Source: Medakamo hakoo (lineage: Eukaryota; Chlorophyta; Trebouxiophyceae; Coccomyxaceae). Taken from it: a DNA stretch of 64,000 bases. The position numbers were made by a program, and so were the translations under genes. Shown piece after piece: positions 41,818-50,886 of the stretch. The stretch is taken from the NCBI GenBank assembly GCA_026636295.1, contig CP089455.1, forward strand, positions 372,001 to 436,000, given 5' to 3'. Within the stretch, counting starts at the first letter, position 1, and every line of letters begins with the position of its first letter. Below the pieces are notes generated by a model that worked only from the letters and a program-made list of their open reading frames with translations, did not search any database and was not told where the DNA came from.

Positions 41818-42091
41818 GGGAAGAGCTTCTCGCAGAGCACTCAGTGAGTTGGTCCTGCCTCACTGGGACCGGGGCGAGGCCGGGTGCAGCGTGCACCGGG
41901 GCGCGCCGGCACGCGTCGGAAAAATGCGCTCGCACGCAAGAGTTCTGTGTGTCGTCGGGGCGACAGGGCCCCCGCACTCGCGGAAACGCGCGGAGTGCGG
42001 GCGTGTGAGCCTTGGCCCCCTCCTTTCGCGCGCAGGCGGGCGTGGGTTCTCACTCCATCCATACGCCTGAACGCGCTGCGATCGAGCACAC

Positions 42092-43629
42092 ATGTCTGCG
42101 CCCCTCCCTGCGCCGGGCGGCGCCCTGATCCGCGCGTCCAAGGCAGCGGTGCGGCCGCCGGCGCCGGCGCCGAGACGCATCGGCGCCCCCCATCCCACGC
42201 CTCGCCTCCTCCTGGTCTGCGCCCGCCCCGATGCCGAGGACGGCTGGGAGGGCTGGCAGGACTGGGCGGGTCCCCCGCCCGCCGAGGGGGGTGGAAGAGG
42301 CGCCGAAGGCCGCGAACCGTCGACGGGCGGTGCTTCGTCCGGTGCGCCGCCGCCCGCGCCCCCGCCGCCATCCCCGCCCGACCCCAACGCCGGCTGGGAC
42401 GCGCCCATCTACCGGCGACCCTCCTCGTCCTCCCCCTCCACCTCCTCACCCGACGCCTGGGGCACCTGGCTGTGGGGTGGGGCCGGCTCCCGGTCGCGGA
42501 CGACGCCCGAGGGCCGGCCGGGGCCGGCGCGGCCGCCCCGGCGTGCACAGACCGCGCGCGGCCCGCGCGACGAGTTCATGCGGCCCATCGCCGACGCGGT
42601 CGGCGTCCGCCTGCGCCTGGGCCCGGACCCGGGCGCCGCAGAAGATGAGTACGGCGAGGAAGCGCTGGCCAACGCGGCGGAGTCGGCGGCGGGCGCGGGC
42701 TTTGCGGGCGCGCTGCTCGCCATCCCGCTGGCCGCGGGCTTTGCCGCGGGCCACGTGATCGGCCTGCCCGCCCTGGAAGTCGCCCGGGCCAAGGACCCGC
42801 GCGTGCTGGCGCCCACGCCACGCCAGCGTGGGGAGGGTGGGCGGGCGTTGAGGGAGCACGAGGTCAAGCTGCGCATGGAAGCGGCGATCGGGTGCGTTGT
42901 GTCGGATAATGGAGGGGATGGGAGAGAGGGGGAGGGTGGGGGTGGTTGGGATGGAGGAGAGAGCGGGGCCAAAAAAAAAGAAAAACTCTCACGCCCTTGC
43001 CCTTCACCCCACCACCACACAGCCGGTCCCCGCCCTTGACCGACGCCCAGACCGTCGCCGCCCTGAGATCCGAGGCCGCCCACCTGGACGCGGCCTTCCG
43101 CGCCCGCAACGAGGCGAGCCTTGTGCGCCTCATCTCCGACACAGTGGGCGGGGCCACGCTGGGCGTGATGCTGGTCGCGCCCTCCCCCGGGCGCACGGCC
43201 TTCTTCGGTGCCATCGGCCGGGTGTTCTCCGGCTTGTCCGACATGGCCAAGGCGTTTCTCATCATTGCCTGTGCGTGTGTCGTGTTTTTTTGGACGGGGG
43301 GGAGGGGTTGCGTTCATTTCCATCCATCCCTCCATCCAACCCATGCACTCCCCTGCCATGTTTTCCTCACCTGCCCCTCCCCTGTCTCACTCGACAAAAA
43401 AACAGCCACGGACATTTTCCTCGGCTACCACTCCGAGGAGGGCTGGAAGGCCTTGGCGCACGTCGTCACGTCTTATTACGGTTTAGAAGTCGGGGAGGGG
43501 TCGATCTACGCTTTTGTCGCGGTCGTCCCCGTCGTCGCCGACGCTTTCTTCAAGCTGTGGATTTTCAAGGGGCTGAACCGGGCCAACCCGGGCGCGGCTG
43601 TCACCCTCAAACAGATGGACAGGCATTGA
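42092..43629 (+). CDS. CemA/PcxA-like plastid envelope protein (DLDG1 type)
   Basis: Three exons, 42092-42891, 43023-43270 and 43406-43629 (423 aa). The N-terminus (LIRASKAAVRPPAPAPRR) is a plastid transit peptide followed by a Pro/Ser linker. The membrane part includes GFAGALLAIPLAAGFAAGHVIGLP, GGATLGVMLVAPSPGRTAFFGA, AKAFLIIASTDIFLGYHSEEGW and SIYAFVAVVPVVADAFFKLWIFKGLNRANPG. The GYHSEEGW and FKLWIFKGLNR blocks are diagnostic for the CemA/PcxA proton-extrusion family, whose nuclear plant member DLDG1 is needed for photosynthetic acclimation and pH balance across the envelope. CemA itself is normally plastid-encoded, so this is its nuclear relative. Confidence 0.87.
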
Positions 43630-43777
43630 TTGAGAGTTGGGGGCGGTGGAGGGCGTGTGATGAGAAAAAGGGAGGCTGGAGGCCGAGGTTTTTTTTTTGC
43701 TCGCCCGTTTCACTCCTCCCAAAGCACAGAGGAGGAGCGTTGCGCGCTCGCCTGCCTCTCTCCTTTCTCTTTCCCCA

Positions 43778-46023
43778 ATGTCGGACGGCGGAACGCACGG
43801 CCACGCCGCCGTCCTGGACGAGGTATGACAAGCGTGAGCGTCTGATTCCGGAGCTCACGCCCGCCGCCGGATTCGGTCCAAACGGTCGCGACAGCTCGGC
43901 ACCCGTCCCCCGTCTCTTCCTCACACACGCACACACACACACACCATTCCCACAGCTCGAGGCCGACGCAGATAGGTTTGCGGCGCTGCTGACGACGGCG
44001 TCCGCTGGCAAAGGTACGTGGCGTCGTTTGCGGAGGGGCGTCCGGGACGAAATTCGATGCGACGCGCGCATTTTTCTCTCTCACACTCGCACGCACGCCT
44101 CCAGCAGCCCCACCACCTTCCTCGGTCATCGAACTGGACGCGCACGCCGTCGCCCGCAGCCTGGTTGCTGAACACCGGCGGGCCAGCGGCGCTGGTGGCG
44201 GCGAATGGCAGGTCGACGACAGGGCACTCGCGCCTCGCCGCCCGTCCTCCCTGGGCGGCGAGCGCACGGCCGGCGACGTCCCGCGCGTCGACCCGGGCCT
44301 GCGAGCCCGGGTGGCGGTCATGCTGGCGGAGCGGGCGGCTGGGAGCGGTGGCAGTTCGACTGCACCGCCACCACCGACGACGACAGCTGCGGCCGTCGCA
44401 GCAGTGCGCTTAGCCTCCGGGACGGGTAGCGACGCCGGCGACGCCGACGAACCGTTTGGCCGGGCGGGCAGCCGGGAGCCGTGGGATGACGGCAGCCGTG
44501 CTGGCCCGCGCCGGGTGGCTGCGCCCGCCCACCACCCCCACCGCCGCCGCCCGTCGGCCGCGCCTGGAAGACAGCCGCCACCGCGCCCACCCCAACTCTC
44601 CGCCCGCCTGGCCGCCCTGGCCGACCCGGCCGCCCCGGGTGGCCCCGCCTGGCGGGCAGCCCGGGCAGCCGAAGCATCGGCCGCCCGCGCCGCCGCAGAG
44701 GAGGCGGCGACGACCGCGGCCCTGGCAAGGCGTGTGTCCACCACCACCACCACCACCACCGCCACCGACCCAGCCGCCCTGGCCGACCGCCTGGCGGCCC
44801 GGGCCGCCCGCCGGGACGCGGCCGTGGAAGCCGCGCGCGCGGCTGCGGTCGCTGCCGTGGACGATGCGTGCACCTTCTGGCCCGACACGCGGGCCACCGC
44901 CTCCCGCCGCCGCCCTCCCCAACCCTCCCTGCCTCCGCTGGCCGTGCGCGCGGCGGGCGCGGCCGCGACCGCCGCCGCGAAAGCCGCAGCCGCCCGGGCC
45001 GCCGCCGACGCGGACGAAGCGGCCGAAGCCGCGGCCGCGACGGCGCTATCCGCCGCGTCGGCGGCGGCGGCGGCGGCGCGCCGGGCGGCTGGGAGTGGGG
45101 CGAGGCGCGTCCGCCCCCCGCTGCACGACCCGCCGCCGCCCTTCGCCCCGTCCATCAACCCTGCCTCCGCGTCCCTCGTCGAAGCCGGCCCGCTCGCGGG
45201 CGTGGACTTCACCACGCGCCAGGCCGTCGCAGAAGCGGGGCGGCGGCAGCGCGCTGCCGCGGCGGCGGCGGCGGCAGCGGCCGAGTGCACCTTCCGTCCC
45301 TCGACCAGCGGCGGGGGAGGCGGGGCGCCATCCACCACCCGCCCGCCCGGTCCGCCCACCGCGCCCATCGCCTGCCAGGACCCCGTGGCCCTGGCCAAGG
45401 CGGCAGCCGCGGCCGAGCCGTCTTTCCACCCAACCCTCTGCCCGGCGTCCGTGGCCCTGGCCGCGGGCCGCGGAGGCGCCGTGGCCACGGCCGTCCCGCG
45501 CGGCGCGCCGCCTGCGTCCGCGCTGGCCGCCGCGGAAGCCGCGACAGCCGCCGCCCTGACGCCGCACGCCACGGTCTCGCCAGCTCGTCTGCCTCGCCCA
45601 GGCGTGGCCGACGCCATCGCCCATCGCCGGGCCCGGCGGGCCGCAGCGGCGGCGGCGGAAGCGGCCGCGCGCGCGGCGGCGGAGAGATCCGAGTGCACGT
45701 TCGCGCCCCGGCTCTGCCCGCCGCCGCCGCGCGTGCGGCCACTCAGTCCCGCGCCCATCAAGGGCCTGGACGCGTACATGAGCCGGGTGGCTGCCGCGGC
45801 GGAAGCCAGGGCGGAAGCGCGCGCCCGAGCGGACGCTGTCTTTCACGCGGCGCCGCGGGCGCGGTGGGGGCAGACCGCGCCGGAGCCCTTCGCCCTCGCC
45901 ACGGCGGCCCGGGCGGTTGAAAGAGGCTGTCGCCAGAAGTATGGGCCGCCGCCGTGCAGCTTCCGCCCCGACACGCGGGCGGCCCGGACTGCGGAGGTGG
46001 TGCGGCGGTTGCTGGACGAGTGA
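43778..46023 (+). CDS. CxFxP-repeat protein, Ala-rich, unknown
   Basis: Three exons, 43778-43822, 43956-44013 and 44108-46023 (672 aa). Helical Ala/Arg-rich segments alternate with a short recurring motif: DDACTFWPDTRA, AAECTFRPSTS, AAEPSFHPTLCPAS, RSECTFAPRLC and PPCSFRPDTRAAR. The pattern is [C/P][T/S]FxPxx roughly every 80-150 residues. Similar ECTFxPxx repeats occur in protist and flagellate proteins, some linked to cilia, but a function cannot be given. The third exon has a tandem acceptor CAGCAG, so an extra Ala may be included or skipped. Start is the first ATG in a short first exon; splice phases agree throughout. Confidence 0.62.
45056..45131. repeat. Coding copy of a duplicated segment of about 77 bp
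   Basis: This segment of the CxFxP-repeat gene is closely similar to 46035-46112, which lies just past the stop of the same gene. Both hold GGGCGGCTGGGAGTGGGG and then GCGCGTCCGCCCC. Confidence 0.85.
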
Positions 46024-46034
46024 GGGGAGTGGTC

Positions 46035-46112
46035 GCGTCGGCGGCGGCGGCGACGGCGCGTCCGGGCGGCTGGGAGTGGGGTGGGGCGCGTCCGCCCCTC
46101 GCTGCCGGACCC
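46035..46112. repeat. Non-coding copy of the duplicated segment
   Basis: This begins 12 nt after the stop codon of the CxFxP gene and matches 45056-45131 with a few substitutions and small indels. Confidence 0.85.
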
Positions 46113-46220
46113 CGCGGTGTGTGTTGCCAAACGAGCGCGCCCCTCTGCTGTCTCCACTCGTGCATTGTCTCCGTGCGCGGTCTCTCGCTCAGAGTGCCGC
46201 ACGTCCACACACCCATCCCC

Positions 46221-47441
46221 ATGACGACGACCGCCTACTCGCTGGCGACACCGTCAGCGGCCGCGAACGCGCCCCGGGCGCACGCGTCGTGGAGCCCGTG
46301 CGTTTGGTTGCGAGCGCTCGCTGGTCAGACCAGCGCCGCGTTTTTTGCGCTTTTCTCTCTCTCATCCTGCTCTCACGCTCCTTCCCTCCACCTCCCGCCG
46401 CCGCCCTGCCCATGCACGCAAAACACAGATACGACAACAACGGAGGGTGAGGGTGGTGGAGTGATTTTGTGCAGGGCGCGCCTTGCTTTTTTTTCTTGTG
46501 CCCGACTGCTCGAATCAATGCCATCGACCTCACGTCCGCCCCTCCACCCGCCCCTCCACACACCTTCTCACAGCACCGTCGTCGCCGTCGCCGGCCACGA
46601 CTACTGCGTCGTCGCCGCGTCCACCCGGCTGTCGACGGGCTACTCCATCCTGACGCGGGAGGAGACCAAGCTGTGCCGACTGTGCGTTTTTTGCTTGGTG
46701 TTTCTTTTCGCGGCGTGGGGGGCTTTGTCCTTTCTCGTTTCGATGTCAGACAGAAGGGAGGGGCTGCTGGGCTTGCGCGTGCAGGCGTGGGGAGGGAGGG
46801 ACAAGGAGCGGGAAGCGAGGAAAAAACGGGAGGCATTCATGCTCGCGCGCGCGCACTCACGACCCGCTCCCCCCCCCCCCTCCCCCCCGTCCGCCTCTCC
46901 CCCGCCCCGCTTAAAAAACAGGTCCGACCGCGTCGTCATCGCGTCCGCGGGTTTCCAAGCCGACGGCAAAACCCTGCACAAAGTCCTGACCTCCCGCCAC
47001 GTCACGTACGTCCACGACCACCGCCGCCCCATGCCCGTGGCGGCGGCGGCCCAGCTGCTGGGCAACACGCTCTACTACAAGCGCTTCTTCCCGTACTACG
47101 CCTTCACCCTGTGCGCGGGGCTGGACGCCCAGGGCCGGGGCGCCGTCTACGCGTACGACGCCGTCGGCTCGCACGAGCGCGTCCCCTACGGCTGCCAGGG
47201 GAGCGGCAAGGACCTGGTGCAGCCCGTCCTGGACAACCAGCTGGCGGCGCCGTCCCCACTCGCCCTCCCCGCCCAGGACTGGGAGGCGACGCGCATGCCG
47301 GTCGACCAGTGCGTGGACCTGGTGAAGTCCGCGTTTGTGGCGGCGGGCGAGCGGGACATCTTCACGGGCGACGCGGTGGAAATCTTGGTCATCACCAAGG
47401 ACGGGGTGAGGGGCGAGGTCATGCCTCTCAAGAAAGACTAG
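46221..47441 (+). CDS. PSMB1: 20S proteasome subunit beta type 1 (beta-6, PBF)
   Basis: Four exons, 46221-46297, 46429-46446, 46574-46681 and 46922-47441 (240 aa). The 18-nt second exon supplies YDNNGG; joined, the protein reads [105 protein letters not shown] and ends EVMPLKKD. This matches eukaryotic PSMB1/PBF over its full length. The subunit is non-catalytic and belongs to the beta ring of the 20S core. A short N-terminal extension precedes the conserved part. Exon phases were checked and sum correctly. Confidence 0.95.
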   Translation: [406 protein letters not shown]

Positions 47442-47557
47442 GAGGGAGAGACAGGGATGGATGGTTTGGGGGAGGCAGTGTGCAAGACGGCGCTCCTTCG
47501 TTCACACGCGCGTTTTTTTTGGAAGCACCTCCGTCTCCCGCAACACGCGCACACACA

Positions 47558-50027
47558 ATGAGGCTGGGCGCGCTTCTGGCTGTTCTGGCAGCCTGTCCGG
47601 CCGCGCTGGCGGCAGGCGGCGCCACGCCCGAGGAGGCGGTACGTTTTTCTTTTTTCGGTGCGCATGCAAGAGGCAGCTTGGCGGCCAAGCCGCCGGGCCC
47701 GGCAGCGGGCAACGTCCCACATTCCTTGGTACTAGTAGACTTATGGACGTCGTAGACACCAGGCATGAGCATACCGGCACCAGCAACTGACGGCAACCCC
47801 GTCGCCAGCGCCTTTCCTTGGACTCCGCCAAAACTGCGCGCCCGCACCAAACTCACCGCATTCCCCGCGCCCGCCCTCCCACAACCAGCCCTCCACCGCC
47901 CCACCCCGCCACCGCGTCATGTACGCACACATCGCTCTGCACCCGGCTCGCGGTGACGCGTCCCGGCACGAGGCCATGCGCCTTCACCTGGCCAAGTCGG
48001 CCGCGCGCCGCCGCCGCGCCCGCCGCGCCCTGCTTGGCTTGGTCTCCGCCCCACCCGCCGACGCATCCCTGCGCCTGGGCAGCCTGGGCGACCACGTCGG
48101 CGTCGACTACGTCGACCTGGACGACGCGGCTGGGGCAGCCTGGGTGCTGCGGGAGTTGGGCGGGCACCCAGGTGAGTTTTTTTTTTTTTCGGTGCTTCGC
48201 GCGGGCCCGCGCTCGCGCTCCCTCCCGCGGCTGCCTCCCCCCCAACCTCCCGCCGCCCCCCTCTCACGCCATCCCCTCGCCCCCACACAGCCGTCGCCTG
48301 GGCCGAGCTCGACACGCCCGTCACCTCGGCCTCCACCCCCGCCGACGCGGCCCCGCCCGACGACCCGCAAATCCCAGCCCAACCCGCCCTTGCCGACCTG
48401 GGCCTCTGGACGGCGTCGCCCCTCCCGCGCGGCGCGCTCGCGGCGCCCGCCTGGGCGCGCACGGCGGGCTCGGCGGCCGTGGTCGTCTGCGTCATGGACT
48501 CGGGGCTCGACTACTCCCACCCGGACCTGGCCTCGAATTTGTGGGTGAATGAGGGCGAAGTCCCGGGCAATGGCGTTGACGACGACGGCAACGGCTACGT
48601 GGACGACGTGCACGGGACGAACGTGCGCGATTTTTTGGGGTGTCCTTTTTTTTTTGAGGGGGGGCGCTGCCCGTCGCGCCCGTCGCGCCCGTCGCGCCCG
48701 CCCTCCCCCCCCCCCCTTCCCCCCTCACCCTTGTGCCCCACCCTCGCCTTCGCCCGCCCAGGTCCTGGAAATCAGCGGCGACGTCATGGACGACTACTTC
48801 CACGGCACCCACCTGGCCGGCATCGTGGGCGCGGCCTGCCACAACGGGCTGGGCGGGTGCGGCGTGTCGCCGCTCGTCCGCCTCATGGGCTGCAAATTCT
48901 TGGACTCGCGCGGCAACGGGTACGCGTCGGACGCTGTGCGCTGCCTGAATTACGCCATCGCCATGAAAGCCGACATCACACTGAACTCGTACGGCGGGCT
49001 GTACGCGGACTCCGACGCCCTGCGCACCGCCATCGCGGCCGCGGAAGCGGCGGGGCAGCTCTTTGTCGCGGCGGCGGGCAATGACCGCGGGCGGGACCTG
49101 GACGCGAACCCGACGTACCCGGCGTCGTACGGCAATGGCAACATCCTGACCGTCATTGCCACAGACGTGGATGAAACCGGAGGCGGCGGCGGCGGCGGGG
49201 GTGGGAGTGGTGGCGGTGGAGGGAGCGTGACCGCGGCCTCCGCCTCCGCCTCCACCCCTCCCGTCATCCTCCCGTCCGACGCGCCCGACGGCCGGGCCGC
49301 GCCCGCGCCCCCGGCACCCCCTCCCCCCGGCGTCGCCAACTTTTCCAACTACGGCGCGCGCACGGCCCACATCGCGGCGCCCGGGATTGCGATTCTGTCC
49401 ACCGTCCCGGGCGGGGCCTACGCCCGCAAGACCGGCACGTCCCAAGCCGCCGCGTACGTCGCCGGTGGAGCCGCCCTCCTCCTCGCCGCTCTGCGCCAAG
49501 TGGGCGACGGCAACCAGACCGCGGTGGAAGTGCGGGACGCGCTGTTGGCGGGCGTGCGCAAGTCTCCAGCGCTGGCGGACAAATGCTCGAGCGGTGGCAC
49601 GCTCGACGTCGGCGCGGCCATGGCCCTGATCCCGACGTCCGGCCCGCCCAAAAAGGGCGCGTCCGACTGGTTGTTGGGCGTGGCGGCGGCGACGGGCCGG
49701 ACGGCTGTCGAAAGCGTGGCGGCCGTCGTGCCGGAGGCGCAGCAGCAGCAGCAGCCGGCGGTGCTGGCGGCAGCGGGCGAGAGCGGCAGCATCGCCGACG
49801 CTGCTGCCGCGCCGGCCGCGGCTCCACTCACGGCGACCGCATCCTCCTTCCCGTCCGTGGCAGGTGCTGGCAAAGGAGGCGGCATGACGGCCGCGGACGC
49901 GGCGGCGGCCCGTGAGGCGGTCAGTGGAGGCGGCGTGTCGGGCTTGGTCGCGGCTGGGCTGTTGCCCCAAGCCGCGGTCGAGTCGACGGCTAAACGGATG
50001 GGGCTGCCGGATGGGGCGTTGGGGTAG
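47558..50027 (+). CDS. Secreted subtilisin-like serine protease (S8)
   Basis: Four exons, 47558-47638, 47889-48171, 48291-48622 and 48762-50027 (653 aa). Exon 1 is a signal peptide (MRLGALLAVLAACPAALA). An inhibitor I9-like prodomain follows (HRVMYAHIALHPARGDASRHEAM...LGDHVGVDYVDLD). The catalytic triad is visible: Asp in VVVCVMDSGLDYSHPDL, His in HGTHLAGIVG and Ser in GTSQAAAYVAGGAAL; the oxyanion Asn is in ITLNSYGG, and GNDRGRDLDANPTYPAS fits the fold. About 60 Gly/Ser/Pro/Ala residues interrupt the domain between the substrate-binding strand and the Ser block. The C-terminal 200 residues are Ala-rich and unlike known domains. It is probably made as a zymogen in the secretory route. Confidence 0.87.
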
Positions 50028-50147
50028 AGCGTTTGAGAGGGCATTGTTGCTGATGGCGTGTTCCTGCTTTTTGTGCGCAGGCGGGGTGTGTGGAAAACAT
50101 GGAGTGCGGGGTTTTTTCTTCCATGTTTTCTGCGCCGCCCTCACAGA

Positions 50148-50854
50148 ATGAGAATCATGCCCACGACCTTGGCCGAAGCGCCGGGCCCGGCCGCGGCCCT
50201 GGCCGCCATCGCCGCCGTCCCGCCGCCGCTGGGTAACGGCACGGCGACTTCATCGATCCTGCGAGACGATGACTGTCTCCTCCGCTCCACGCGTGCGTTG
50301 CATTTTTGTGTTTTCGGGGCCAGGGCGCCCGCATGCGGTTTTAGGTTTGGCGTGCGCGCCGGGCGCTGGCACCCCCACCCAGCCCGTCACCGCTCACTAG
50401 GAGAAGCCGAGGCGCCTGGCCATAGGGCGGGTGTGAGAGCGGGCTAGAGGCCAAGCCCGGACCGCACGCCAGGCAGCGCCGAAAGGCGTGCGTGCCTCCG
50501 ACGAACGGCCTCTCCCTCCGACGGCCAGCCCGCACCCATCCCATCCCCAACCCCGCCCCATCCCCTCCGTCTCTCCAGTCATGGCCGTCCTGGACCACCA
50601 CCACCCGGGCCTGTCCGACAAGGTCAACTCCTTGTACACGCTGTCCGAAGCCTGGTGCACGAGTGAATCGGACCGGGATTTCGCGGCGCTGGAGCGCGCG
50701 GTGTCCGACCTGTCGCCCGAGGACTTCATCCTGTGCGTGCTTGGCTTTTTTGTTTTGGGGGAGATTTGCTTCCATTGCCGGCACAGCGTCCGCGGCTACG
50801 TCCGCACAGAGACCTCACCGCCTCACGCGCACCTCCGCCCCGAACCCCCCCCCC

Positions 50855-50886
<32 letters not shown>

